Source of the DNA: Gnetum montanum
Taxonomy: Eukaryota > Streptophyta > Gnetopsida > Gnetales > Gnetaceae
Direction: 5' to 3'
DNA length: 64,000 nucleotides
Assembly (NCBI GenBank): GCA_015680685.1
Contig: MNCI01006123.1
Span: forward strand, 313,600-377,599
The notes beneath the pieces were generated by a model, which ran no database searches, was not told the origin of the DNA, and was given only the letters and a program-made list of their open reading frames with translations. Every line of letters begins with the position of its first letter. The stretch's first letter is position 1. Both the position numbers and the translations under genes were made by a program. Shown piece by piece: positions 35,022-47,165 of this stretch.

Positions 35022-36019
35022 TGATGAGTGGCGAGGTACCCCTATGCTCAACCATATGAATATGAGTGTGTATGTGTGATTCGATCGAACTCCATGGATG
35101 GACTAGTTGTGGCACCTAGACAATTATACATTGATCACAATTCACTATCTTCCCACTTGGACTAGTATTTGTTTTGTCATGTATGGTTTAGTCTAGAGTG
35201 AGGTGTATGATGTGATTCTAAACTAGGTTACTCCTAGAGACAATGGGAAACAATCTTGATTAAGCTAATAGGCAACATAAAGTAAAATCTAAGCTAGCCT
35301 AAGTGCAATGAGCATCCGTCCTTAATCATCCGTATGCATCTTGGACCTCATGGACTACTTCTAGGATTTCCAAGAACACATTACTTGAGAACTACTAGAT
35401 ACACTACTGATTAAGTTGTACTCATTCCACATTAGCAACATGAAGTGTAATTGACAATAAAGGAAATATTAACTAGATAGAAAACAATAAATAATCAACA
35501 ATTAAAGTAAATAAAAGCTAAGTAAATAAGAATGAAAGTGAGAGTAATTAATTGCTAAGTAGACTATGGTCTAATCTAGCTTAACACAAGTAACCATTCC
35601 GACTTCCCAAACACATCTTAAACTTCATGCAAACATTGTTGGGCTATCAAACGCTAATCATTTTCGAGCTATCAAGTGTTACACGTATGCTTAAAGGGGT
35701 CATGCTTATGTAATTTAACAATTTTCTTAATTGATCAAAATGAATTACTATGCTAATAACATGAATGTAAAGTGAATAAAATAAAATAAATGCATAAGAA
35801 AAAAAAATCTCAAGTGCTGCAAGGATGAATCAAAGAGCTCGTCTTTATTGCCAACACAATGGTGTGCTTAGGTACATCAATGCTTGAATAAAGATCTGTC
35901 CACACTTAGACCTTCTACTGCAAGCACTTGGAAAATATTCAGACTTTTGAATGGAAAAACTATAAGAGTTTCCCTACTTGATTGCTAAAAAACACTTCCA
36001 ATTGTGTGCCTGGGCATTG

Positions 36020-36027
36020 TATTTATA
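36020..36027 (-). promoter_or_regulatory. TATA box of the 3' LTR of TR-GAG
   Basis: TATAAATA on minus; the counterpart in the 5' LTR is 41495-41502, the copy that would drive transcription. Confidence 0.6.
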
Positions 36028-36034
36028 GACTTTG

Positions 36035-36158
36035 GAGTAACTGCTCTAATAATTAGAGTAACCGCTAGAGTAACTACTCTAATAATTAGAATAATTGCTA
36101 GAGTAACCTCTAGAGTAAATTCTCTAATAATAACCACTCTAATAATTAGATTAATTGC
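36035..36158. repeat. AGAGTAAC array in U3 of TR-GAG
   Basis: Degenerate tandem repeat of about 35 bp built of AGAGTAAC, GTTACTCT-like and CTAATAATTAG palindromes. The copy in the other LTR is 41508-41675. It fills the position where E1 has its GATATCGCG array. Confidence 0.8.
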
Positions 36159-36165
36159 TTCATCA

Positions 36166-36172
36166 TACCCCC
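36166..36172 (-). other. Polypurine tract of TR-GAG
   Basis: GGGGGTA on minus directly before the 3' LTR, identical to that of element A. Confidence 0.7.
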
Positions 36173-38140
36173 ATGACTAAATGAAAACTCGTTCTCGAGT
36201 ATAGAAGAAGAGGAATAAGTTCTTTACAAAATATATTAGGGTGATGTGGAATTATTTGACTGACATGTAGAGTGATGTAGAGAAAACAAACAAATACGGA
36301 AGTGCCCGAGCATACAATATTATAATTACATACAAAATTTGTGTTCATGACAATTAGGAAAGAACACCAATGGATCCAAAGGACATCCAACCCCTCTTGG
36401 CAATAAAGGAATGAGGGAGAGGTAAAAGAGATCCAGCAGTCATGAACAATCTCCCATGAGTGATATGGTTGCATCCTCCTTGGTGACAATAGTCCTACTT
36501 CCAATTCATGCTTCCCACTGCAATTACAACAAAACCAAGGATTAGTATATATAGTACATAAATAATGGCTGAATACCTTGTCTTGTCAGTGATTTTATCT
36601 AGCCAAGTTGTGATTGTGATAGATTTCTTGCTTGATATTTTTAGTGGAAAGACTAATCAATGGGTTAAATAATAGAAGCGATCCATACAATTCAGAGAAA
36701 GATTGACACAAGGAGTAGTGAAAAGAGGGTATTCACAATGATACAAAGGAATTCATTAGAAATAGTTGTGAAGGTGCATACAATTTGGATGACATGGATG
36801 GGGTAAATAAAAAGAATTTGATTGTGAAAATGTCTAAGGGTAAAGAACTTAACTTAATTAAACCAAAAGATATGCAAGTTGGTCCTCCCCAAAGTAGGCA
36901 CAAGCCTTTTATGCCCTTGAATAACTTCAAAACAAGGAGTCTATTGGCTCCATGGATGATTAATGATTATGGAAAGTTAAGTGCAAAAACCTGAAAGTAA
37001 CTAACTGAGAAACCAAACACATCAAACCAAAACATTTAATCAAAACATGAAACTGGTAGCGAGGTGAGACATGGAAAGCATAGATGGATGGTAAAGAGAG
37101 TGGAATGGAGTTCCTAATTATGGTTACATACAATCCCTTGTGAAGTTTGTGATTAAATGACTTGGTAGGATCCATCCTTAGTCCAGATCAAAACCAACCA
37201 CTTTCAATGACTTTGCATTGACATTCTAAGGCAAGTCCATCCCCTAGGATAGAAGAATGCTTTCACAAAACAACCACCATTCCAAATAGGAGAGAAGGTA
37301 GGAAGTATGAAAGGGCCTTAGTTAGAGGAGACAAGACAAGTCTCATGACTAGTTCTTGTAGCCCTTTTATTTGGTTTAAGGGTTGTGCTTTGAATTCACA
37401 TGTTTTTTTTTTGTGGAATGGGAACCACACCATGCAAAGACCCCTGCATTTTTTGCATTTTTTTGTCCAAGGGGTGTGCTTTGAATCCTCATCTTTTTTT
37501 TTTGTGATGAGGACCACACCATGCAAGGACTTATTTGAATTCCTATTGTGAAATGATGTGGAATGGTGAGAAGTTTACAAGAACACTCCTACACATAGGA
37601 AAATAGAAAAGCACAAAGAACACCACATCCCTTTGAAGCCAAACCCTATCAAAACCTTTGATTCCTTCCAAATTCTAGAAACTACACAAGTTACCAATTT
37701 ATTAAATTTGCATTAATGAAAAATACACTACATGTTTCCAGAATAAGGAAAACCATAGAGTAAGTGGATGGGTGGATGATGTGGACTCATTACCTATTAC
37801 ATGAAAAGAAACCATGTCCTAGTCATCAGTAATGACCATCAAAGTCAGAAACTAGACATCAGCAATCAAATTACAAATGAAACATGCCACCGTTGAGTAG
37901 CACATTACCATTGTACATGGCACCTTATTAGCAAAAAGAGTAGAGAATTATACCAAACATAAGAAAATATAAAGAAAGTAAAAGAGTATTTAATAAATAT
38001 TAAATATACTAACGATGGTGTAAAACAAAAACTTAGAAAAGATCAATAATCCTAAAAAATAAAAAGATGTAAAACAAATAATATGAAAACAAAAAGTTGT
38101 AAAACAAAAAATGTGTAAAACAAAAAGTCAAATACTTAAG
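36173..38140 (-). other. Non-coding 3' internal block of TR-GAG
   Basis: 36790-37870 aligns (inverted) with 12140-13240 of A. It contains a two-copy tandem repeat of about 92 bp (37381-37560), each copy with a poly-T run and the phrase GTGTGCTTTGAAT. 37900-38140 is A-rich with repeated GTAAAACAAAAA phrases. No coding potential seen. Confidence 0.7.
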
Positions 38141-40302
38141 AATCCTAGAAATTAGAATGGAGGGTAACCCCCATGACTAAACATTTGGTCATGGCTAGGA
38201 TTAATAAATGGAAAATTTGGATCCATGCATGTTGGAAATATTGGGATCTAGTCATATTCAAACCATTGGGCATATTTTGGTGTGGTGGTAGGAATGTACC
38301 CAAATTGGGGTTCACACACTTGAGTAAAGTAGGCATACTGGGGTAGATTATACGATGTGGTCATGTGATAAGAAGCTGATCCACCATGGCACCCGTGACC
38401 ATAAGATGACATGCAAGGATCAATATGTCTCCTCTTGTGGCTATATTCATTAGGTTGCATGGTTGTTAGAGTATTGATTGGTGGCCTAGATAAGGTAATA
38501 GGAGGCGTTGAGTTTGAAGAGGAAGGTGCATCATAGTGTTGGGCTTGTGCTAAGTTGGAGGATGCAGTGGTTTCAAAACCATGCTATCTCTTTCTACAAC
38601 CATGCCTAAAGAAAGGATGCTTTCGACGTTGTGGAGGACTTCCACTATTGTTGATAGTAGCAACATAAGTAATGTTCGTGGGTTGGTGCTATGGTGCAAA
38701 ACATTTTGGTACTACTGGTGGCGATGTAAGAGGAGGTGAAGGATGAGAGCATTGAGAGCAAGGATAAGTATAAGGAACATGAGTTGGTGATCTTGTAGGA
38801 GAGGACATGGGTTGATGATACTTAGGAGAGTGATAAAGATGAGGTGAAGTAGAGGATGTTGATCTAGTTGGATAAACAGGGTGTTGACCATGATAAGTGC
38901 TTGGTTTCATATGGTATGAAGGGTGTGGCTAGTTTGGCAATGGCCTTCCCAATGACTAGGGGTTTTGCCACTATGGTTGAACACAATACTGAGGCCAGTA
39001 AGAATTTGCCCATGGATAGTACGATGAGTTGTGGGGTTGCCCATAAAGTTGTGGAATAGGAATTCACCCAACCATGTACTTTTGTATGAAATCTGGATGT
39101 AACATTCTTCCCCAATGCTCATGTAGATGTCAAAAAATTGGGCATTGGCCTTTTGGGTGATCGTATAGGTAAACATCACATTGATACTTGTGTTTTGTGG
39201 TTGAGCCCCTATCCTCATTTTGTTCAGCCCTTCTTTTTGATTGTTGAATGGTGTTTTGTCTTGTTTCTAGGTTTGATATCCTCTATTTATTTTGGTTATC
39301 AAAGTTATCTTATGTTGGTCTCCTTCTAATAATGTCTACATATTCTCTACATTTTTCATGTACCCACTTTATCATCTTGTTGATCTTTGCCTCGATTTCA
39401 TCTGGTGATTTTAGTATTGGCAAAGGTAGCAATGGTTTCACCTCCTCAAGGTGAGTTGATTTCTCCTCTTTATGATTATGGACCTTTGTTACTTCAAGAG
39501 TTTAGTCCTATTAATATTTTTCAACACTCTCCCATTTAGCTATTTCTCCTTCTTCTTTTTCTACCTTCTCAATAAGCTCTTGGAATTGATGGGTTCATAG
39601 TTCATATAGTTGACCTAGGACATACATCCCTAGGGTCTCCCTTGTTTCATTACAGAGTCCATCCATGATGTGATACATTAGCCTTTCCTCAGAGAACCCA
39701 TGGCCTAGGCATTTATTTAACAAAGAGTANTAAAACTTGAAAAATTTGTTTAAATAAAGCCTAGGTAGATAGCTTTCCTTATGATGCCTACGAAATATTC
39801 GAATGGCCTCTTGTATATGCATTAGGTTCTTGGTGGCCAGCAAGGGTTCATCGTCACTAAGTAGGTTGTGAGTTTGTGAGTTGGGATGATGGTGTCTATG
39901 TTCATGTTGGCATTCTTGATTTTTCCTATGGGTTTGATTTTTATTTCTATGTTGATACCTTGAGGAATAGTCATCCATGTCACAACCCAACATTGAAAGA
40001 GAAAAGAAAGAGAGGGAACTAAAAAACTCATCATGACATTTGTTAGTCTCCCAATCATTCCCTGATGTACTCTTGCTACCCATTGAGAAGGTCCTAGGTC
40101 TTATAGGTCTCCTTGTTCTAGGGGATGTCCCATCTTCACTAGAGGTGTCTAAGTTGGATGAAAAAAGTCCTTAAGAATCATTGGGGTGTCTATGAACATA
40201 TGAAACTCCTACATAAGATTGAGTATTCCAAACTTCTTTGTTGGTTCTCCAATGAATTGCCTCACTAGATGTTGTGTTATCACTGTCTTGTAAAAGAGAC
40301 AT
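38141..40302 (-). pseudogene. TR-GAG gag and proline/tyrosine-rich tail
   Basis: The start is the minus ATG at 40302 (MSLLQDSDNTTSSEAIHW). The frame runs to 39595 with one early stop (TAA at about 40172), then a TGA. The capsid core reads HIQEAIRIFRRHHKESYLPR, then LYLNKFFKF and FSEERLMYHIMDGL, and TRETLGMYVLGQLYEL, homologous to A (6540-6700). One undetermined base (39729) lies inside. After about 39300 the frame becomes Pro/Tyr/Ser-rich (YHGQHPVYPTRSTSSTS; YNLPQYAYFTQ), as after gag in A. This is the best-preserved gag in the window, so the element may have been mobile later than its relatives. Confidence 0.75.
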
Positions 40303-40436
40303 GGTTGTGAATTGTGTGTGACTTAAGTGAATTTAATTTCTTTGTCTGAAAGATATATTGTTAATACCCTATTACAACAATCTTGTATGATATAACTAAT
40401 CTAGATAACTAGCACTATCCCTGACAATGGCACCAA
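40303..40436 (-). other. Leader and tRNA-Asp primer site of TR-GAG
   Basis: The primer site at 40419-40435 (plus CCCTGACAATGGCACCA) is a decayed tRNA-Asp 3' end, one base from the LTR. The leader resembles 1-70 and 17868-17995. Confidence 0.75.
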
Positions 40437-41682
40437 TGATGAGTGGTGAGGTACCCCTACACTCAACCATATGAATACGAGCATGTACGTGTGATCTGGT
40501 CAAACTCTGCAGACAAACTAGTTGTGGAACTTAGACAATTATACATTGATTGTAGTTTGTTGTCTTCCCACCTGGACTAGTATTTGTTTTTTCATCTATG
40601 GTTTAGTCTAGAGTGAGGTGTATGAGGTGATTCTAAACTAGGCTACTCCTAGAGACAATATGAAACAATCTTGATTAAGCTAATAGGAAACATAAAGTAA
40701 AATCTAAGCTAGCCTAAGTGTGATGAGCATTCATCCTTAACGATCCATATGCATCTTGGATCTCATGCACTACTTCTGGGATTTTCAAGTACACATTACT
40801 TGAGCACTACTAGATATCCTACTGGGTTACCAAGTAGTTACACTTAAATGTTTGTGATTAAGTCATACTCATTCCATGTAAGCAATAGGAAGTGTAATTG
40901 ACGATAAAGGAAATATTAACTAGATATACAACAATAAATAATCAACAATTAAAGTAAATAAAAGCTAAGTAAATAATAATGAAAGTGAGAGTAATTAATT
41001 GCTAAGTAGACTATGGTCTAATCTAGCCTAACACAAGTAACCATTCCCACTTCCCGAACACATCCTGAACTTCATGCAAACATTGCTAGGCTATCAAACG
41101 CTAATCATTTCTGAGCTGCCAAGTGTCACATGTATGCTCGAAGGGGTCGTGCTTGTGTAATTTAACAATTTGCTTAATTGATCAAAATGAATTACTGCAT
41201 TAATAACATGAATGTAAAGTGCATAAAATAAAATAAATGCATAAGAAAATAAAATAAAAGAAATGTGTAAGAAAACAAATCTCAAGTGCTGCAAGGATGA
41301 ATCAAAGAGCTCATCTTTATTGCCAACACAATGGTGTGCTCAAGTACATCAATGCTTGAATAAAGATCTATCCACACTTAGACCTCCTACTATGGGAACT
41401 TGGAAAATATTCTAACTTGGGAATGGAAAAACTAAAAGAGTTTCCCTACTTAACTAATAAAAAAACATTCTTCCAATTATGCACCTGGGCACTATATTTA
41501 TAGACTTAGGAGTAACTAGTATAATAATTAGAGTAACTGCTAGAGTAACCACTAGAGTAATGTCTCTAATGATTAGAATAACTGTTAGAGTAACCACTAG
41601 AGTAAGTGCTCTAATAATTAGAATAACTACTAGAGCAACCACTAGAGTAACGACTTTAATAATTAGAGTAATTGCTTCATTA
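40437..41682 (-). repeat. 5' LTR of TR-GAG
   Basis: About 1,246 bp; on plus from TGATGAGTGGTGAGG to TTGCTTCATTA. It is longer than its partner by insertions around 40805-40860 and 41240-41270. TATAAATA (minus) at 41495-41502 and the AGAGTAAC array at 41508-41675. The apparent 105- and 72-residue ORFs here are translations of that array. Confidence 0.9.
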
Positions 41683-41687
41683 GCAAC

Positions 41688-42130
41688 CATAAGATAAGAA
41701 GACACTAAGTGGCTAACTAATGAAATAGAATCTAAATCAAATATATGCATGGAACTAATTAAAATAATCACAAGTGCCTATATAGAAGGAACTGATAAGA
41801 TAGAGAAAATGCAAAGATAACTTCTTTATAATAAGTTCTAATAAGAAGATAACATTAAATGAGAAGAATTAGAAATTCTAGATAAATATGATCTATGACC
41901 TCTAGAACTAAAAGCCTTATTTGGTATGCTTGAATATGCTTCCCTAAATAATGAAAAATTGGTTATCCTAAATACCAATTTTGATAAAAATTAGAAACAA
42001 AGATTACTAGAAGTTATAAATAGATGGCCAACTACATTTTCATGGTCTTATAACAAAATCATTCATATAGATCCACGAATCTATCAACAACACATCTATA
42101 TAGATCCAACTGTTAAATCATGTCATCAAC
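41688..42130 (+). pseudogene. Element D: protease-RT linker
   Basis: Continues D after TR-GAG. It aligns with 8830-9240 of A (for example the ATATGCATGGAACTAATT phrase with 8885-8900). Decayed coding. Confidence 0.55.
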
Positions 42131-42930
42131 CTCAATGAAGATTGAACCCAAAGCTTAAAGAAACTATCAAATAAGAATAGAAAAAACTACTAAAGGTAAT
42201 GTCTATCTATCACATTGTAGATAATGAATGGATTAGCTCATTGGTCATTGTCTTAAAGAAAGGTAATAAGTGAAGGGTTTGTATATATTTCAAGTTGTTG
42301 AACATGGTGACATTCAAAGACCATTCCCCTCTATCATTTGTTGATCAAGTTCTAGATACTATTGTAAGGTACTCATACTATAACTTTTTGAATGGATACA
42401 ATGAGTATAAAAAAATTCGTACCACACTATATGATCAAGATAAGATAGCATTTACTAGTTGATGGTAAACATTTATGTATAGGAAGATGTTATTTGGCTT
42501 GTGCAATACTCTAGAAACATTCTAAAGACATGCATTCAATATCTTTCAAAGACATATTGGTGATGGAGTTGAGGCATTCATGGAATATTTCTCCACTTAT
42601 GGACCTAGGTTTAAAGAAGCTTTCAACCATTTAGAGCAAGTTTTGAAAAGATGTGTTGAAAAAAATTTAAAGACTAATTGGCAAAAGAACCATTTAATAG
42701 TCCAAAAGGACATAGTTCTAGAACATTAAGTATCACAAAAGAAAATAGAGGTAAACCCTAATAAAATTAGAGTCGTTTGAAATATTATCCAAAGAAAAGA
42801 AATAATCAAGTATGTTAGATTATTTCTTGGTCACACAAGATATTATTGAAGATTTATCATGAACTTTTTAAAAATAGAAAAATTGGTTGTGGAATTAATA
42901 AAGAAAGATACATCATTTTATTGGTTAGAA
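42131..42930 (+). pseudogene. Element D reverse transcriptase
   Basis: Athila-like RT. Visible: YHIVDNEWISSLVIVLKKGNK, LLNMVTFKDHSPLSFVDQV, YYNFLNGYNEYK (D of FLDGY lost), MYRKMLFGLCNT, VEAFMEYFSTYG (M-E-Y where D-D is expected), EKNLKTNWQKNHLIVQKDIVL and LFLGHTRYY. Both catalytic sites are mutated. Extreme A+T drift and many stops mark it as older than A. Confidence 0.8.
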
Positions 42931-42989
42931 TAGTGTGAAAAGACATTTAAAAACTTGAAATAAAAGCTAATTAAGAAACCAATCCTAAG

Positions 42990-43330
42990 AGAATTCAAAT
43001 TGGTTAAGACCTTTTTTCACATCATGATAAATTGTTTAAACTATGCACTAGGAGTACTGCTCACTCAATTAGATAATCAAAATAGACCTTAATACATACA
43101 CTGTGTGAGTTGAATCATTACCAAAGCATAACTAAAGTATATCACTATAAAAAGGAGCTTATGATTAGGGCATATGTGGTTTAAAAATTTAGACATTATG
43201 TGCTCAAGTATTTAATTTATGCTCATACTAACCATAATGGAATTAGATTTTAATAAATAAATTAGTTAATAGCCCAAGAGTGCTTAGATGTCTCGTCATA
43301 CTACAAGAATTTGGCATCATCATGATTGAT
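42990..43330 (+). pseudogene. Element D RNase H
   Basis: FFHIMINCLNYALGVLLTQL (first catalytic D replaced by N) and the decayed continuation to about 43300. The second and third catalytic motifs are hardly visible. Confidence 0.6.
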
Positions 43331-43559
43331 AGAAAAGTAATTGAAAACATTGTAGTTGATCATTTGTTAATACTATGATGGGATCCTCAAGATAATAAAT
43401 AATTTTTATCAAACCAATTTCTCAATGGGTTCTTATTTATGAAATTGGCAATGATTGTAGATTCAACAACAAAATCATGGATCACTGATTATATAAATTA
43501 TCTAACATCACAAGAACTTCTTATTGAATGGAACAAAAAAGAAAAGAAAATTTTCTTCA

Positions 43560-44757
43560 TAAAGTAAAATAATACATAAAAATGTAGGGGAATATTCATA
43601 AAATCTATGAAGATGGATTAATCCAATGGTGTGTTTTGAAGGATAATCAACAAAGAGTCCTATAGGATGCACATTATGTAGAAAGAAGAAAAACATTGAA
43701 AATTCTAATTGTAGGCTACTTCTAGCCTATCATATTTAGGGGTACACACAGATTTACATAGTCTTGTAAAAGATGCCAAAAAGATGAAGGATTGATAGCC
43801 AGATATGAAGGATCACAACAATGGATACAACCATTAGGACCATTTGATATCTAAAGAATTAATTTCATGGAACCTATCATACCAATATAAAATGAAAAAT
43901 TCTATATAATCATGGTAGTTGATTATTGTACTAAGTGGGTAGAAGCAGCTGCAATCAAAGATTGTACAACAACCATCGGTGGTGAATAGGTTTGAAGTAC
44001 CTAGAATGCTAATCTTAGATAACAAGACTCATTGCACTAGAACTACATTTAAGAAATTAATGCAATATTTTGGGGTAAATGATAAGCCTAATATACCATA
44101 CCATCCTAAAGAAAATGGACAAGCAAAAATTACTAACATAGAAATTACATGTATACTAATTAGAATCATTAGTAGTTATAGGAAGGATTGAAACACTGAG
44201 CTTAATGATTCTCTATTGACATATCAATTAACATGGAAAATTCCTATAGGGAGTTACCTATATTAGCTTATCTATGGAAAATTACCTATCCTATCAATTT
44301 AGGTGGGAAAAATACCCTAGCCATAGCTTGTGCAATGGACTTAGATGTAGACTTTGCCCCAAAATAATGATTAATGAATCTTGATCTATTAGATGAAGAT
44401 AAATGAGTGGTCCAAATGATTAATAAGATTCATAATAATTACTCTAAATGCCAACATGAAACTAATATTAGGCAAGTTTCTATCAAAATTGGCAATAGAG
44501 TTCTTTACTATAATCCAAATCATATCACTCAAAAGACTAAGTTTCAAACATTATGAAAAGGGTCCTATATATTCCATGTCATGTATTAATCTAGCACCAT
44601 GCAAATTTATCATCCAACTAAGTCACAAAAACAAATCCTTGTCAATATTCAATTGGTCAAGGCATTTCATGACTTTCCATCATCAAGAAACTCTACCATG
44701 CATTCTATCTAAATCACTTCTTGCTCAATCTTCTGAATCTCTACCTTAGAAAATACT
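43560..44757 (+). pseudogene. Element D integrase
   Basis: Zinc-binding C-x-x-C at about 43770 (CKRCQKD). Core: INFMEPI (D to N), FYIIMVVDYCTKWVEAAAI, MLILDNKTH (second D kept), ENGQAKITN (E to K). C-terminal part to 44757, with HYEKGPIYSMS, where A has WEGPYIIN. Dead by two catalytic substitutions and many stops. Confidence 0.75.
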
Positions 44758-45125
44758 CATGAAGGTGTCACTTCTTATCCTTAGACACTATAAAATATTT
44801 TTATATTTTTCTCTATATTTCTTACTTTCTTACTATTTTTCTAAATTCTTGGTATTGTCTTAATTCCTTAATATCTTTTCTATTATTTGATATTTTCACA
44901 ATTATTATCATTTTCCCAATTATTTAATATTTTTTTAAAGTTATTTGTATGTTTTCCTATTATTTCACATCTTTAATTATTTATACAATTTTTTCATTCT
45001 TAATGTACATATTTTTATTGATTTTCCTAATAAAGTATTAAGTAATAAGCAAGATGTAGTTGAAACAGTAAGAATTTCACTCTATGTTATCAACTCATTA
45101 AAGGAATAATTATATATATAGTAAG
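44758..45125 (+). other. Element D: non-coding sequence after integrase
   Basis: Very T-rich, no ORF. Interrupted by element C; resumes at 63885. Confidence 0.5.
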
Positions 45126-45130
45126 ACCAC
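45126..45130. repeat. Target site duplication of element C, left copy
   Basis: ACCAC, identical to 63880-63884. Confidence 0.85.
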
Positions 45131-47146
45131 TATAGCATTTGAAAATGTCTATGGCTAGAACATCGAGAGGTTGTCAAGTGCATAGCCTAACCCTATGTCC
45201 GCAGGAGGGCTATGTTGAAGAAGATGGAAATGGGGCACCCTAAAAGGTCTGGTCAATCAATTAGGAATTTATGTGGTGTCCAATAACCATTTGCAAATAA
45301 TGATTTTAGAGCATCATGCATAGGAGTTGAAATAAGCAGGAATGAAATATGCATAATAGTGGGTGAGTATGAATGTGCATGCATTATAGCAATAGAAATA
45401 AATAGGTATGCTAACAGTTTAAAATATGTGCGATAGAAAAATAAAATGAGTGTGAATTTTGATCAAATGATGTGTACAATTGGCATGCGATGTCAGACAG
45501 GCACAACTAGGCAACAAGGTAACATGGTCATAGTTCCTGGGTCGTGGCAGATGCAGTGTTGATAGAAAGGAGCTGAAGCTTGCTGGGCAAGCAGTTGTTA
45601 CGCTATGTGAGTGCAAGGTGCAAGTGTCACATTTGAGTGTAGGAGTGAGGTGGATATTAGGAATGCTCTTAATACTAAGATTTACCACTCATCAACCTTT
45701 TGCTTGCCAATTGCCTGCTAAAGCCAACTGTGGAAGCAAATCCTTAGAATGTTGATTACTAGGATATTTATAGATCCAGGGTTGGGGGGAGATGTGTTTT
45801 GAATGCCATGTGTCCTAGGTCCCCACATGGCGTGAACATGGATGTGTCACACTGATGTGCTATGCTCAAAGTGTGGTGCTACGCTTAAAGTGTGGTGCTA
45901 TGCTTGATAGGACAAGAACAGGGACTAAAAATCTGCCAAATTGTGACCATATTGCCCAAACCACATATGCCAAAGTCTATAAAACTACCATGTTTTTTTA
46001 CAAAAATTCCCAAAAAAATTCAACTTGAATCCTTATGCTTTGGGACTACATCTTCCCTCCTCTTCCAAGTCGGGTCAAGCATAGGAACAACTTTGGGGAT
46101 CAATAGTGGGTGTAATAGCAAAACAAACTATTGATCTTGGTCATCAGAGAGATGCCAGAGTTGAAATGAAGGTCGATGTTAAATTTTGAGGGCTTTTGGA
46201 GGCATTAAAAAGCCTTTTCCAAGTGTTACATTGTCTATGCTGCCCAGCATAACGAAGTGTAGTGTGAACACTTAGAAACCTTTTGTAGTTTGGCTTGCTA
46301 CGCTATCTACGTTGCATAGCATAGCAAAGCATAACACTCATTTTCCAATGAATTTTATCACAAAAATTGAAACTATCACTTTGAGATTTAGCAAGGCAAG
46401 CAACTTTAGCAATTAGCAACTACACTTTTCATGTCAAAAGAGCTTGGTACCTCTTCATTTCATACTTGAGAAATTTTTGACCCTAGCACCTCTACTACAC
46501 TGTCTATGCTATGTAGCATAGCATAGCGTAACATCTAATTTTGAATGAATTTTGACCAAACTTGCAATGCTATATCATGGAAATTTGATCATGCTCTGAG
46601 GATGAAGTAGGATAGGTAGCCTTGAAGGTCAAAGAATTGCCAAATGCACCTTCTATGTTTGGTCCAACATTGAGGAAAATTTTAGTCCTACATGGCTTGC
46701 TACACTATCTACACTTTGCAGTGTAGTGGAGTGTAATAGGTCGAGAGTTAGAAAATTTGTGGAATTGTTTTTTCTATCTTGAAAATTTTTGACAACTCCT
46801 AGCCTAGCACCTGGGTGGATTGGCAATTGGGACATGTGTCAAGCTAGGAAAGCTAGAAAGCATAGCAAGCTTAACAACCCGAAAGATAGAAAATTTTCCA
46901 AATTTTTCAATCCATCTTCAGTGCCCTTTTTGTACAAACTGGCCTTGGAAATTGGTGCTACGCTAATTGTGCCAAGAAGTGTAGCAGGTAGACTTAGAAA
47001 AAACTTTGTAGACGTTAGGACTTCCAGGGTGCCATGTTATCCACGTGGCACAGCATGGCACCACATTTAGAGAAATTTCACCTAGGTTTCGCTGCTCAGA
47101 AAAATTTGAAGTTGAGTCACGAAAGCCCAAAATTAGTGGTGTTTCA
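45131..47146 (-). repeat. 3' LTR of element C
   Basis: On minus TGAAACACCACTAATTTTGG to GCTATA. It carries recurrent imperfect palindromes of the TGCTACGCTATGTAGCATAGC type (for example 46295-46335, 46495-46530, 46685-46725) alternating with AAAATTTTTCTAAGTGTT-like phrases. Minus TATAAATA at 45765-45772. Confidence 0.9.
45765..45772 (-). promoter_or_regulatory. TATA box of the 3' LTR of C
   Basis: TATAAATA on minus, same place as 62537-62544 in the 5' LTR. Confidence 0.6.
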
Positions 47147-47165
47147 TTGGCCCCTCTTTGTTGAT
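47147..47165 (-). other. Polypurine tract of element C
   Basis: AACAAAGAGGGGCCAA on minus, ending at the 3' LTR start. It primes plus-strand synthesis in this class. Confidence 0.7.

Larger units (their letters stand above)
35022..36165 (-). repeat. 3' LTR of TR-GAG
   Basis: About 1,144 bp; on plus from TGATGAGTGGCGAGG to TTGCTTCATCA. It aligns with 40437-41682. Minus TATAAATA at 36020-36027. The outermost 130 bp are an AT-rich repeat array. Confidence 0.9.
35022..41682 (-). mobile_element. TR-GAG: non-autonomous gag-only LTR element, 6.7 kb
   Basis: On minus: 5' LTR (41682-40437), tRNA-Asp primer site (40435-40419), gag (from 40302), Pro/Tyr/Ser-rich tail, non-coding 3' block (38140-36173), polypurine tract (36172-36166), 3' LTR (36165-35022). 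Protease, RT, RNase H, integrase and the extra ORF found in A are all absent, while the non-coding 3' block of A is kept. Such gag-bearing, pol-less elements are described in plants as TR-GAG and need a partner for reverse transcription. It is inserted in D with reversed orientation. Confidence 0.85.

Noticed and set aside
41454-41771. 105-codon minus ORF rich in Val/Ile/Leu that mimics a membrane protein
   Set aside because: It is a translation of the AGAGTAAC tandem array in the TR-GAG LTR.
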